A stretch of DNA of 64,000 nucleotides from Poecilobothrus nobilitatus. Its lineage: Eukaryota; Arthropoda; Insecta; Diptera; Dolichopodidae. The notes under the pieces are model-generated. The model saw only the letters and a program-made list of their open reading frames with translations. It was not told where the DNA came from and ran no database searches. Location: positions 31,455,398-31,519,397 of the forward strand of contig OX352773.1 in assembly GCA_947095535.1 (NCBI GenBank). Direction: 5' to 3'. Made by a program: the position numbers and the translations under genes. Shown here piece by piece: positions 23,924 to 36,400 of the stretch (within the stretch, counting starts at the first letter, position 1; every line of letters starts with the position of its first letter).

Positions 23924-24047
23924 TTTTCCTTTTCGTGGCTGTAAATGCCGTAAGTGGAATTATTGTAGGAGTATATTCAAACTCATACTCTCTCGGTGTG
24001 TACAGCTCTTATTTTGTATATTCTTACCTACTAGGCATCGAGGCTCC
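23924..24047 (-). mobile_element. SINE family A, copy 2 (3'-shortened, minus strand)
   Basis: Read on the minus strand it starts GGAGCCTCGATGCCTAGTAG, has CACACCGAGAGAGTATGAGT where the other copies have the region before the B-box, then ACGGCATTTACAGCCACG and a short GGAAA remnant. The distal body and tail are missing and the B-box is degraded. Recognised by alignment with the copies at 20696, 26631 and 63050. Confidence 0.75.
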
Positions 24048-25185
24048 TAATTTTAACTAGAAAAACAAAACAAAACACGATTTGAATTAATACAATTAAT
24101 ATACCATTAATACAAATATTATAAGTCAAATAATTTCTTAATATTTTTCATTCAAATCTCAAAAATTGAAAATTAAATTTGTAAATTGTAAATTATAATT
24201 ATTAATAAATAATCAATAGGTGTATTCATTTACATAAAGATATAAAAACTATTTATTTAATTGGTTACCATATAATTTAAACTTTTAATTTTTATGCATT
24301 TTCGATTTTAATCAAATTTAAAACTGATTTCACAAAATGAAAGAGAAGGAAATTGAAAAAAAAAAATACCTATAGTGAAATGTTTTTCAATTTTTTTTTT
24401 AATTTCTTTTGCATATTTTTTTTTTTTTTTAGTTTTTTTAATAATGCAAATAATCAAATGATAAACCTATTTGTCCAACAAAACCAACACTATTAAAAAA
24501 ATAAAAACCAACACAATTTTTTTTTTTTTTTGTGTATTAGAACTAAGTTCGACAGGATATTGGTAAATGTTTGTGTCGAATATGAGTAGAGTAAGGAATT
24601 GTACATTTTTGAACATATATTGATCTAAATGAAAAATATGTGCCTCAATGAATATATTGAAAAGCCAATTACAAAATAACAAGAAAAAAATAAAATAATA
24701 ATAAAATCAAAGCAGAAGAAAGAAGATAAAAGAAACGAATTATAAAATGAAAAAAAAAACTAAATTAAAATTTTTATAGATTTGTATTGCATGAAAATGC
24801 AACGCATATACAATTTTTCCGATTTCCCTTTTTTTTTTTTCTCATTGTTATTAAATACAAAACTAAAATAAGAATAGAAAATCTTGTTTTAAATTTGCAA
24901 AACAAAAAAAATTCATAATCTTTATAGTTTTTAAATTATACAGGATGTTCCGCAATAAGTACGTCTGAAGTATTCCAGTCGAGGGTTTAGTATATATGAT
25001 ATTACAAATTTTACTGCTATTTCATATTTTATGAAACTCATCTTGGGTTCTTAACATTTAATTGTCTTGAGATCATTACTATGGTATTTTTTCTTAATTT
25101 AAATATTCTACATACATTTTATGTTAAGTTGCACAACAATTTATTGAGTATTGAATAGTTATCCTAAATATTAATTTATAAATAT
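24048..25185. other. Noncoding AT-rich region
   Basis: No gene seen. A GC-richer patch at 24943-24985 (ACAGGATGTTCCGCAATAAG) resembles the termini of unclassified insect repeats such as the one at 16145-16468, but no partner end is clear. Confidence 0.5.
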
Positions 25186-25189
25186 GGGA

Positions 25190-25960
25190 AATTATTTCTT
25201 TGGCGGGTTAGTTCATTTTTAGAAATTGGTGATTAATTCATATGAACTAAACTTTCAAAAGTATTTTACAAGATAAGTTCATTTTTTTTCAGGGATTTCA
25301 TCATTTTGTTTTTTGGGAATTAGTTTCCTTTTTAGTGCATTGCATTTTGTTAGTGCATTTTCTTCAATTAACGTATTAATTAAAACGATGTGCGTCACTT
25401 GCCGCTGCCTGGTTTATAATTAAAAAAAAATAATTAAGTGTAATTTTAGAGTTGCGTTCTGGAAAAAGCGAATAACTCAAAATAAATTCCAATTTTTCCA
25501 ATTATCCTATCCCCAAAACCAAACTATATACTTTTGTATTAAAGGTTCCATCCTAAAGTTTGGTTTTAAAAGGGGGGTGGTTTTGGTTTGTTAAAGTCCA
25601 ACACTATCCTGAGGAAGCATGTGCAGTTCTTCTTGGTGACTTTTCAGTTTTCCACCAACTCTCATAAAAAAAAAAAAAAATCTGATTTTATACCTCCTTT
25701 TAAATCATTTTTATAATCATTTTTTTTTCATGCATATTTAAGCATTAAAGAACTTAATATATTTTTGAGCGTTAGTTTATTATTTAGGTTTAAGTACATT
25801 TTTTTTGGCGGTTAGTTCTTTTTTTGCAAGGTATTTCATTTATTTTGGGGATTATTTCGTTTTTAGAGCTTCGAAATTAGTCTTGTGTAAATAAACTCCA
25901 AAAATTTGTAAAATATTTTTTCGAATCAGTTCATTTTTCAACATATTTGAATGTTAACAA
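25190..25960. mobile_element. Foldback-like element 2 (degenerate)
   Basis: Both flanks consist of repeated words of the type GGCGGTTAGTTC-TTTTT and GGGATTA(T/G)TTC. The middle has CTGGAAAAAGCGAATAAC, the module found in the other foldback-like elements. Ends and target duplication cannot be fixed. Confidence 0.45.
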
Positions 25961-26630
25961 AAAAAAAAATTTTATTAACTTAATAATTTTACAATAAAAA
26001 CAAGAATTTAAAATGCTATTAAATAATTAAATTTATATAAAAATATCTTAAGCCTAAACATATGCAATTATTTTTTATTATTAATATAACAAAAATAATT
26101 AGATTTTACCATATTTTACCAAGAAATTAAAATTAAACAAATTTGCATTTTTCATAAATTAAATATAAAAAAAAAAAAATTGTGTATTAATAAATTTATT
26201 TTTAATTTTTTACTATTTTTAATTTAATAAAACACAATTTTCAATTTACGTTTTGTTTTCTCTTTTTTTTTATTTACAAATTGTATATGAGGAGAAAATA
26301 AAGAACATGTTTTTTTTATATATTTCAAAAAGTTTTTTTTCAAAACATTTTTTTTTTTAAATTTATTTTTTATATATTATTTCATAATACAAAATAATAT
26401 TAATATAAAAAAAAAAAACTAGATATTCTAAAATAACAATTCCATTAATATTCATAATAAACAAGTATTATTGCAAAATATTGTAATAATCCTATATTCA
26501 TTTCTTGATATACAAATATAATATAATTGGTATACATATAAATGCATTTAATATATATATATATACATTAACGTATATTAGCTTAATAACAGTAAAATTT
26601 AAAATTCAAAATCTGTATTAAAATAATAAA

Positions 26631-26832
26631 GGAGCCTAGGTGGCTTGGTTAGTGAGTAAGAGCGTATAAAACCGAGGGAGAGTGAGTTGAACACACCGAC
26701 GGATTGTGGTTTACCACACACGTGTTAAGAGTTATTCCCCCTTACGACATTTACAGCCACGCCTGAACAGGAAAGGCTGCGTAGTATTCTGTCCACATTT
26801 ATGTTATAGGGCAAAGAAATGCAATAAAAAAA
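26631..26832 (+). mobile_element. SINE family A, copy 3
   Basis: The head GGAGCCTAGGTGGCTTGGTT and the full body (GACATTTACAGCCACGCCTG, GGAAAGGCTGCGTAGT, CCACATTTATG) are present, with an A-rich tail. The B-box is damaged (GTGGTTTACCACAC) and the region before it rearranged, so it is older than copy 1. Flanking AAAATAATAAA on both sides is a likely target duplication, although the sequence is low-complexity. Confidence 0.85.
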
Positions 26833-27850
26833 AAATAATAAAACCGTTATATATACACTTGTACATAGAATGCTTTGACTGTGCACAAAGTCGCATAAGT
26901 ATATTTTGCTAAAATAGGTGTATATTTTTCCTTTATTCATCTCTTTAAGAAATATTAGACGTCTTAAAAGTCTATTTTTATTCAAAAGTTAAGTTTTTAC
27001 TAAAGTTAAGTTTTTTCTTAAGCCGTTGATTAAGCTGCCTCTTTGTTGTTATTGGCTATGTCTCTTAGTATCGTTCAAAATTATGAAACACAAATACTTT
27101 TTAAGTGTGTTCTATATTTTATTTGTTATAATAAATATTTTCTTTTTTTTTTTTATATTTCGTTTCGCATAGATTTAAGCCCGTAATACTTTCAGTGTAA
27201 ATCAATTATAAAAATTCGGTCTTAATTAATACAATAAATAAAATATTATGAATCCAATACTATTAAAATTTTAATTTTAAGTTAGCTTTGTTTTTTTTTC
27301 TCTAATGTTCAAATCACGTTAAATTTTGAATAATGATTAATAATATTAAGATTCGACTGTAAATATAGAATTGATTTATATGTAAATATTTAGAACCACC
27401 TCTTGTTATCTTTCCATAAATTTATGGATATAAAATTTATATTCAGTGAAATACAAAATCCTTACATCGACCATTTTCTCCAGACTATTATAATCCATAA
27501 ATAAATCCGAAACCAATTCAATATTAATATGATGATGATTTTTATTGTAAATATACATATAAACTTTCATTTAAATTAAACATATTAGGTAATGTGCAAT
27601 AAATATCTATAGATATTATATTGAAAATATATATATATATATACATATAATAATCTATTTTTACTTTTTTTTTTGATTAAATTAATATCAGTCTATTGAT
27701 CTTAATATATATATATATATATATACAATACAATATATATAAATACAATATGAATATAATTTCAACTTTAATAGACAGGGTGGTTATAAAATTTAAACAA
27801 GGTAGAATGTAAACTAAAGGATTTTAAAATCGTACATTTTTCAAAAGATA
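26833..27850. other. Noncoding AT-rich region
   Basis: No gene or classifiable repeat seen. There are (TA)n stretches at about 27627-27645 and 27704-27725. Confidence 0.5.
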
Positions 27851-27879
27851 ATTAATAAAAACAGTGTAGAATTGTGACT

Positions 27880-28400
27880 GGCACAAAATTTTCTAATTTC
27901 TCTTAGAATTTTACATGTAAAAAAAAGTTGTGAAAAATCACGAGATACTTTTAATTTTAATGAAACCCTTTATAATTAAGAAAAGCTATTAAAACATATA
28001 AAAACATAATCTTGAATGGTGTTTTAATATTTATGTTTAATATTTAAATATTTGAATAGACTGTGCGTAAATTACAGATGTCTAAAAATATGAAGAAAGG
28101 AAAATATAACGGTTAATTTCAATACTAAAATTGATTGAGTTTTCTGTCGTTTGGCGTATTTAAATTGAAAAACTGTTAAACGGAACCTGAGATATTTTGA
28201 AAATAGAACTTTTTCTAACTTTGAGGTAGCTGTAGCTCCGTAATTGATGGAGTTACATAAAAAAGTTGTTCTACAACATTAATTTTTTTTTAAAAACCTA
28301 TCCATGTTTAAATTTGTATTTTTCTACCTAAAACGATGTTGAACTTTTGTAAACAGATAGTCGGACGGCGGACAAAATGAAACTAAAAAGTAAATTTTTG
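27880..28400 (+). repeat. Dispersed repeat X, copy 1
   Basis: Shared words in the same order as the copies at 31420, 49550 and 50880: TTGGCGTATTTAAATTGAAA, CTGTAGCTCCGTAA, GGAGTTAC, AAAAAGTTGTTCTACAACAT, CCTATCC, TTTTGTAAACA and CGGACGG, ending AAAATGTACTAAAAAA. There is no coding frame and no terminal repeats. Confidence 0.7.
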
Positions 28401-28994
28401 GAAAATGTACTAAAAAAAGGGGAAAAATAAATATCAATAAATAAACAAATTTATGTTGTATGTCTTTAAAATTAAATGAAAATTCAAAAAAACATAAAAA
28501 TAAAATATTAAAAGAAAATATATTTAACATTTTTTTATTAAATTTATTTCAAAACATTTATTTGCAAATTTAAAAATCACCCTATATTATTTTCTATAAT
28601 TCAATCTTCTTCCTCCTATATTAATTTTAAAATCACAAATAATAAAACTTATATTATTCGATATATTTGTTTTGTGAAGTTAAAAAAGAATGTTATACAC
28701 TTATGTATGTAGATTTGATTAAAAAGAAATTTCCATTTTCTAATAATATTTCTAAAAAAATTTAATTTTTATTTTTATTCGAAAAAAAAAATATTATTAT
28801 AAAAAAATTTGATTAAGTTTTTAATTAGTGTTTTCTTAAATAATTTAAAAACCATATTCCATTTGAATTGTTTCATTTGTAACTTCTTAAAGTATAATCC
28901 AATCAAATCAAATAATTTTAATTCTTTCATTTTCGCGCCATAAAATTTTATTACTTTGCTCACAGGAAAAAGTTAATTCTGTAAAACCTTTAAT

Positions 28995-30122
28995 AAAAAA
29001 AATTAAAATAACGTGAACAAAAATAATTCCGTCGTTGGTTATAAGTTATGAAGGTTGGTTAAAGTTATTGTTCATAAAGTGGAAAGCATTAATTTTTTTG
29101 AAAAATTTTATTGAACATACGGTAGATTTAGTAATATCATATTTTTTTTAATAAATAGATAATAGTAGCATCTTTATCATATTCTTCAATAAGTTTTGCT
29201 TTTTCTTAACACTATAACCATTTAGTTTTGGTTTTTCCCATTTTAAAATCCGGATCACTACGAATGCTCGTATCACAAAATCTTGTTTTATGAAAAATTC
29301 GGTTTTTCAAAATCTCGTTTCTTATAATCACCTTTTATCAAAATCACTTTTTTTAAAATTTCGTTTTTTCAATAATTTTGCTAAAATTCTTTTTTCTTCA
29401 GAAAATAAAGGAAAAATAAAAAAAATTGCAATTTTGATTTTTTATCGAGTAACATTAGGAGCGATTTTAGAGTATAAATATACGATCTGTGATATTCATA
29501 TCTTTCTTTTTGAAAAATGTGCTAAATAACAAAAAAAAAAAACAAAAAGAAAAAATGACATTTTGATAAAACGAGATTTTAATTAAATCGAGATTTTAAG
29601 AAAGGAGTATTCGTACCTAACTCTATAAAATTAAATAATTACTTAAGAAATTTAAATTACTTAAAATTTTAATAAATAAAATTCGTGAAGCGAGATAAAT
29701 AAAAGCGAGATTTAAAAAAAGCGGGATTTTAAAAGGCGAGATTTTAAAAAAGCGAGATTTTAGAGAGCCAGATTAAAAATGTCAAGATTTCGTACCGCTC
29801 CCATAAAATACAATACCAACAAACAAGTGAACATTTTTTTCCAACTAACTTTAAATGTATACCTTCTTGATGTAAGTACAAAAACATTGTGTTACTTTTA
29901 GAAATTAATACTTTTTAAAAATGAAAACTAGATTGATTTTTTTTTGATCTTGCTGAATTTTTAACATTCTCACATTTAACAATTCAAAACATTTATAATA
30001 GTTATTTAAACCGTTCACATTATTAAAAGAGTTCTGTTCACGTTATAACTTATAAGTAGCTCAATACAAAAAACATTAGCTTCACATTATTGACAGGTTC
30101 ACGTTATCGTGAGACTACTGTA
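28995..30122. mobile_element. Possible Tc1/pogo-like nonautonomous element with foldback-like element 3 nested inside
   Basis: The outer parts carry TAACGTGAAC (near 29007) and, inverted, GTTCACGTTATAACTTATAAG and GTTCACGTTATCGTGAGACT ending ACTACTGTA near 30122. The right terminus, read inward, is CAGTAGTCTCACGATAACGT, the style of Tc1/pogo ends. The left terminus is eroded. The centre is interrupted by 29240-29812. Confidence 0.4.
29240..29812. mobile_element. Foldback-like element 3
   Basis: The left arm repeats AAAATCTCGTTTT-type words (29275-29370). The right arm repeats the complement, GCGAGATTTTAAAA-type words (29545-29790). The right end reads AAGATTTCGTACCGCTCCCA, and the left end has a partly matching CACTACGAATGCTCGTATCA. 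Short arm units of 14-18 bp repeated head to tail and inverted between arms are the foldback hallmark. No coding capacity. Confidence 0.6.
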
Positions 30123-31030
30123 TTTATAATACACTATTTTATGTCTGTTCTATATTTATGTTGTTAAAGGATTACATCTAATTCTAAGTGCAAAATATTT
30201 GAGTGAACCTATGTATATCGCATTTTAATTAATTTACCACACAAAATTACAAATAATGAGTGCAAATAAATTAAATTTATGATTATATAAAGCTTTAAAT
30301 TTTCCTCAAAATATTTTTATTTTTTTTTGGGTTTGTATTGTATGTGTGTGGTAAACGATTTACCTGTGAGAATTGCAAAAAAAAAAAAAAAAAATAAAAT
30401 ATAAAATTTTATAATAAACAAATAAATCAAGTTCATATTTTAATATATTAGTTTAATTTATATCAAATAATTTTAATTTATTTATGTTATTGATTTACAT
30501 AACACTAATGATAATAATTAATTTAATTAGTAATAAATCCATAATATTTTTTTTTTATATATATACATATATATATATATATAATTTTAACACTCAGTTT
30601 TTTTTTTTTCCAAATTTATTTGTTTATTTATTTAAATAATATTTCGAATTAGGAAGTAATAATAAACATTTAACATGAAATTATTTATAAAAAGAAAACA
30701 TAACATATTATTTGACTATAGAAAACATTTAATGATTTAATACTCTATATACATACATTACATACATACATATAAATATTTTGCATAATTTCATTTTAAT
30801 AGAATGTGTTTTTTTTTTAGAATTTCAATATAAATTTATTTAAAAGAAAAGAAAATTTTTGAACAGATAAATTAAAATTTATAAATTATTTTCGAATTTT
30901 ATGTCTTAGAATGTACATGTAGTTAAATTAGTTATTGTTTGGTCTTAAAAATACATAAGATATTCGAGGACCACATATTAATAAATAGGAACAGGAAAAT
31001 TGAAATTTTAAACAAAAAACGGAGTTTTTA
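30123..31030. other. Noncoding AT-rich region
   Basis: Nothing recognisable. Simple TA runs at 30556-30580 and (CATA)n at 30750-30772. Confidence 0.55.
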
Positions 31031-31034
31031 TGGT

Positions 31035-32085
31035 TTTTGTAAAGAACCATAATTCTAAAATCCGAAAGTCATAACTAAATATTGTCGCTGAATTTTGAAA
31101 TTACCAAAACTTTAAAATGATTTTTTACCATTTCCAGTCGTTTTTTCACGATTTTAAGGATATTTTCGTATCAGTTTGCTTTTTCAGTAAAAACTGAATA
31201 TTTTCCTTAAAAATATGAATTTTAACCAAAACAAGTAGTGAAAAAAAACCAAGAGTTTTAAAAAAAAAACACATTTCCAAATTAAAAAATATTCCATAAT
31301 AAGTCTAGAGTAAAAAGTAGAAATATGTATATGTATATTGAAAAATAAATTTTGATAAAAAATTGTTTTTGTTTGATATTTTTTTGGTACGAAAAAAATG
31401 AGAAAAATCAAATCACACTTTCGTCAATTATAAGGGAACTCTATATTATTAAGAAAATTATTAACAGAAACAAAAATATAATAATTGAGCTTTAATATTT
31501 GTATATAACTTCAAGAAAATGAGTACCGGTGCCCAAGTTACAGGTGTTTAAAATTACAGAAGTTTTTGACCTCTTACAGACAGCTCTTAAGACTTAAACG
31601 GGGGCGACACAAAAAAAATATCTGAAATAACTCATACTGATTTCGAAAGATCTAACTCCTTTCAAAATTTCAAACTTCTAAGTTAAACCTTTTGAAAGAT
31701 AGAAGGGTTCCAAGTTTTTGCAAAAATTCAGCTTCGAATATTTATTTTATATATATTTATGAAGTTTATAAAACTAACTATTATTTGGCGTTTTCAGATT
31801 GAAAATATGCCTTATAGAACCTGTGTTATAACAATTTAAAGATAGGGCTTTTTCGAACTTTGTAGGCCTGTAGCTCCCTAACGGGTGGGGTTACCAAAAA
31901 AAGTTGTTCCACAAAATTAGTTTTTGGAGATGCCTATCCGTAGTTAAAATTTCATTGCTTTATTTCAAACGGTGTAGAAGTTTTGTAAACATCTAGACGG
32001 ACGAACGGACAGACGGATAGAGTGAAACTAATAAGCACATTTTTTAAAAATTTTTTGAAAATGTGCTAAAAAGGAATTTTTTTGT
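31035..32085 (+). repeat. Dispersed repeat X, copy 2
   Basis: It starts near TAAAGAACCATAATTCTAAA. It then carries the motifs shared with the other copies: CACTTTCGTCAATTATAA, AAGTTACAGGTGTTTAAAA, TTAAACGGGGGCGACAC, TAGAAGGGTTCCA, CTGTAGCTCCCTAACGGGTG and GACGGACGAACGGACAGACG, ending AAAATGTGCTAAAAA. It is followed directly by copy 3, which begins with the same AGAACCATAATTCTAAA word. No coding frame. Confidence 0.7.
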
Positions 32086-32890
32086 AGAGAACCATAATTC
32101 TAAATATAAAAACGAAATCCGAAAATCATAACTAAATTTTATTGTCTGAAAATGAATTTTGATATCTTTCAAATTTTTAAGATTCTACAAGGATTCTACT
32201 TAAAAGTGTTACAAAGGAATAAAGGAAGTAAAATCAGAAAATTTTGTTTTGACATAACGGTAATTTTAAATACTATATTTATTAGTCTTGTATAATTTTA
32301 ATTTCTAAAGATAAGTTTTGTCGTTTATCCAGTCAATGGTGTTAATTGTTAAGACACCGACCTTTCATACGAAAGGACTCGGATTCAAACCCCGGCTGAG
32401 TCATATAAATTAATAAAATAATATAGATTTTTCTTATAATATATAATTAGTAGAATATAATTAAATTAAAATAGGTATACATATAGGTCAAATAAATTAT
32501 AATTAATATTGTAATAGGTGTAAAATAATATTGTAATAGGTGTATAATAAAATAATAATAAACCATAATTCTTGTATAAGATGATAGATGGCATAGAAAT
32601 AAAAATGTCTCAATAGTCTTGTACAATAGCTACAGCCGAGTAATCAACGGCTTAGTAAAATTAATGATTCCCTAAACGTAGTTAAATATGAATAATAAAT
32701 GATTTAGTGGATGCCCTATGCTCCTTCGAGGAGTGCCAAAAAAAAAAAAAAGTTTTGTCGTTTGGTACGATTTTGGATTTACCATCGATGGTTGAAATTT
32801 CATTGTTCTATCTTAAATGTTGTAGAAATTTTGTAAATGGACAGACAAAATAAGTTAATTTTTTAAAATATTTTCGAAAAATGTGCTAAA
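32086..32890 (+). repeat. Dispersed repeat X, copy 3, interrupted by a SINE
   Basis: It begins GAGAACCATAATTCTAAA like copy 2 and ends GGACAGACAAAATAAG...AAATGTGCTAAA. The SINE B copy at 32327-32749 splits it, and the split word AAGTTTTGTCGTTT is duplicated by that insertion. The part downstream of the SINE (TGGTACGATTTTGGATTTAC, TTGAAATTTCATTGTTCTAT) rejoins the family pattern. Confidence 0.65.
32327..32749 (+). mobile_element. SINE family B, full-length copy
   Basis: The tRNA-like head is ATCCAGTCAATGGTGTTAAT with an A-box-like start, then ACTCGGATTCAAACCCCGGC as a B-box. The AT-rich body ends with a conserved 3' domain (GTACAATAGCTACAGCCGAG, TAATCAACGGCTTAGT, AGTGGATGCCCTATGCTCCT, GAGTGCC) and a poly-A tail. 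A perfect 14-bp target duplication, AAGTTTTGTCGTTT, flanks it at 32313-32326 and 32750-32763. The head still folds like a tRNA (ACCTTTCATACGAAAGGACT in the anticodon-arm region), but acceptor and D-arm pairing are poor. Confidence 0.85.
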
Positions 32891-34550
32891 TATAATATAC
32901 TTTTTCTCAAATTTCAATCATTAAAATAACAAGTTTATTATTTAAATTAATAAATATTTTAATATTTATTTGACTTAATTAATTTTTGATGATATTGTAA
33001 ATGTTATGTCACAAATAAATAAATAATTTTTTTTTTTTTAATAAAATTCACTTCCTTATTCAATATAACGGTAAAATTTTTTATATACATCTAACTTATT
33101 AATTCTGTATTGGATATTCTGTTATGATGATTTTGCAATAATGCGATAAAAAAAAAATAAACAAAGCAAAAAAACAAGAATGGTTACCAATAATAATGAA
33201 ATTAATCGCCCGAATATTGTTTATTGATAAAAAACCTAAAAAAATAAAAAAATAATAAACATTATTTAATGTTTATTTTTTCTTTCACCACCTAAGAAAA
33301 CTCTATTTTTATCACATCAAACAGCAATATGGTCTATTAATATCCTATAAATAAAAATCAAAAAGTATCCTCTTTAGATATATAACTTATAATGGTTATT
33401 TTTATTTTATGTGTATGTGTGCAACATTTTTATAGCTTATAGTTTAATAACATATTTCATGTATAAATGTATAGGCATTCTGAATTCTCACTTATAAACA
33501 TTTTAAAAAACTTAAAATTAAGATGGTGGTATAATTGTTATAAATAAGCGAAATTTAATTAATTTTTACACGGATCCAGTTAAAAATAATGCAATTAATA
33601 TTAAAGAAAGGAAAACACTTTCTAAAACACTCCAAAGATATATGATTAATATGACCGATTCGAAAAGTAGGCGTTAAATGTCAAAAATCCAGTATTGCGT
33701 TTGACAATTTTTTTTATTAAAGAAAAATTTAATAAAATAATCTGCAAAATTGATAAATAGTTACATTTGATACCGTATTTTTGTACATAATGATTGAGAA
33801 GACACATAAGTTAATATAATCCTTATATTTAAATGTTAAATCCTTAAATTTTATTACTAAAACTCAATAAAATAAAATAAAATTTTAAATAGTTAATTAT
33901 AGCAATTTTAGAGTAAACATTTTTAAAACCTCAAAAACAAAATATATTTTTATAATTTAAATAATTTTTATGACTTTTGCTTCAAAAATGATTGATACAA
34001 TAGAGAAGTTTTATTAAATCCTTCCGACAGGTTCTTTAAAAATATGTTGAGAAAAAAATCAATCTAATAATTCCAAACTAAAAAATCGTTGCTTCATTTG
34101 AAAGATATATATCTTAATTAATATTTTTAACTACTAGGAAATTCTTACACGAATTTAAAAGCTAACGAGTATTTGGAAGTAAACTTGGAAGAATATACTT
34201 GGTAAATAGAATGTGAATTTTTTTTTACATTCACCAAAAATCTTACATTTACATGAGATTTAAAATTAAATTAGTTATTGTCTTATAATTTGTTGGGTGA
34301 CTTTAAGTTTTTAGAAGCCGCATTAGTTTAAAATATCTTTTAAATTTTTTTTACTATTCTACTACATTTCAGTTAATATAGTTTTTAAGATATTTCTCAG
34401 TAGCTCTTTGTACAAAAAGTACAATGCGATAACGTAAAGTTAAGAAACTGCTATTCAAGTTTTAGATATTGGTGGAGTTGAGTTCAAATAATGTAAAGTT
34501 GTGCTGTGTTGTGTTGTGTTGTCGAAGCCACTCTCCGGCGTAATGTAAAA
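32891..34550. other. Noncoding AT-rich region
   Basis: No gene seen. A pentamer run of TGTGT/TGTTG at about 34501-34521 precedes foldback-like element 4. Confidence 0.55.
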
Positions 34551-34554
34551 TTGT

Positions 34555-35320
34555 GCCGTGACAGAACGCTCGCGGAATTAAAGCCCGCGGACTTTAATTT
34601 ATATCCAAAAAAAATTAAAGCCCACAGGTCTTAATGGCACTAGATCGTGAGCTTTATTTTGAAAAAGAATTAAAGATTTGGGTAATACAAAGACTACTAT
34701 TATGTCTGTATTTCATTTGATTGAATTTTATTTTACTGTACCCAACTATGAAATCTCTGCTAATTCAGAATCTCGTATATAAATATTACGGAAAAGGTGG
34801 AAATCCTCATTTTGTACTCAACTCTAAAATCCCTTCGCTTCCAATTATATTGTTTTTACATATATATTTCAACATCAAAGAATATAGTATCTTCAAAAAA
34901 GGCAAGACTTTATAAAACTTTACTTTAAATGGAGTATAAATATTTCCATTCCAAATACAACTATGGTTATGTTCTTCCATAAAATGAAATTTAAAATTAT
35001 TATATTATAGTGAAACAATATTATAATCATTTATTAATTGTTTTTAACTAAGATAATTTAGAAAAAATGTTCTTATTCAAATTAAATTAAAACGGACTCT
35101 TAATTATTTTACAGAAGGGAAAAATTGTTATAAATTATATCAATTACTCGTATATACTAAAATTGAGTTTGAATATGCTTTTGCTCTACATATTATGTTA
35201 CTTTTTTCTTTTAATAACAAAAAATAGTGTAGGTCTGAATTCCAATTCAAAAGTAATAGTAAAAAATTTTGGAATTAAAACCCGCGAGCTTTATTTTCGC
35301 GGGCGTTCTGTCATAACACC
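34555..35320. mobile_element. Terminal-inverted-repeat/foldback-like element 4
   Basis: TGACAGAACG (34559-34568) and CGTTCTGTCA (35304-35313) are the terminal repeats, followed inward by GGAATTAAAGCCCGCGG and its partner CCCGCGAGCTTTATTTTCGC. It is the same element as 35759-36400: both share CTGTATTTCATTTGATTG in the left arm, and TTTGCTCTACATATT and AACAAAAAATAGTGTAGGTC in the right arm. The centre has one copy of the shared module (ACGGAAAAGGTGGAAATCCT, then ACTCTAAAATCCCT). The target duplication is not clear. No coding capacity. Confidence 0.75.
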
Positions 35321-35758
35321 TTATGTTTTATGTACATATTTATTATTTATTAATACTGAAGCTCTTTTTTTTTTTTTTTGGTATTCTTCTTCTCTTTGTT
35401 GGTATCAAGAAGGAAAACGTATTCTACTTAATTTTTATTTGAAAGTAGAATTGATTTGTATAATCATAAATTAAATTTAAAATAGTTTTGGCCAAAAAAG
35501 GATATTTGAAAATATTATAATAAAATATTTTTATGTTGAATATTTATTTAAAATATTATATAATCTATATAAGAATGAACCTTAAAGGAAACATGAATTT
35601 AAAGGAAACTACTGGTACTTTTAAAATCATTCATCGTTTTAAATCTTTTTTAAGGGGATAAAAATCGCTTCCATTTCAGTTCTGTTTATATGATGTATTA
35701 ATAATAACTAAATAATATCTTATATACATTGATTCCGGTATTTTTAATGATATTAGAT

Positions 35759-36400
35759 GGTGCAGTGACAGAATACCCGAGGAAATAAAGCCCACGGGCT
35801 TTAATTCTTTTTTGAAAAGGATTTAAAGCCCACTGAGTAACAAAAAGGTTATTATCATGAATCTGTATTTCATTTGATTGGATTTTATTTGGTGACATGT
35901 CAGAAGTACCTAGAGAACTGAATTCAAAATCAGGATTATACGCCTTTTACAGAATATTTAGATATAAACATATGCGAGTTTCTGAATTAGGAGAGATTTT
36001 AGAGCAGAATATGTATATAAAATCCTCCTAATTCAAAACTCGCATATGCATATATATAAATATTCTGTTAAAGGCGTATAATCCTGATTTTGTATTTAAT
36101 TCTAAAATCTATCCCAAAATCCCTGACAATAGCAATATTACTTATATACATATTTTGGAAAAAGCATATAACCCTGATTTTGTAACCAACTCTAAAATCC
36201 CACATATACATATATTAGTAAGAATTTTGGAAAAAGGGGATACCCCAATTTTTATCCAAAACTCTGAAATCCCTCCTAATGCGTTTGCTCTACATATTCT
36301 ACAATTCTCTTCTTTTAATAACAAAAAATAGTGTAGGTCTTAATTCCAATTGAAATAAAGATCGCGGACTTTATTACCTTGGCCGTTCTGTCACTGCACC
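35759..36400. mobile_element. Terminal-inverted-repeat/foldback-like element 5
   Basis: A perfect 15-bp terminal inverted repeat, GGTGCAGTGACAGAA (35759-35773) and its complement (36386-36400), is flanked by a perfect 9-bp target duplication, ATATTAGAT (35750-35758 and 36401-36409). Next inward are GAGGAAATAAAGCCCACGGG and a matching GATCGCGGACTTTATTACCT. The interior holds several copies of the module GCGTATAATCCTGATTTTGT / CAACTCTAAAATCCC, some inverted. A 9-bp duplication fits Mutator-like or foldback elements. There is no transposase. Confidence 0.88.

Noticed and set aside
26706..26985. Open frames over SINE copies (26706-26985, 63018-63257)
   Set aside because: They are chance frames across SINE bodies and tails, not conserved between copies.
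32327..32405. SINE B head as a genuine tRNA gene
   Set aside because: The anticodon-arm and B-box region is tRNA-like, but the acceptor stem is absent and the whole lies inside a retroposed unit with target duplications.
35163..36324. Open frames at 35163-35474, 35698-35898 and 36142-36324
   Set aside because: They lie within or across the ends of the two foldback-like elements and translate arm and module repeats.
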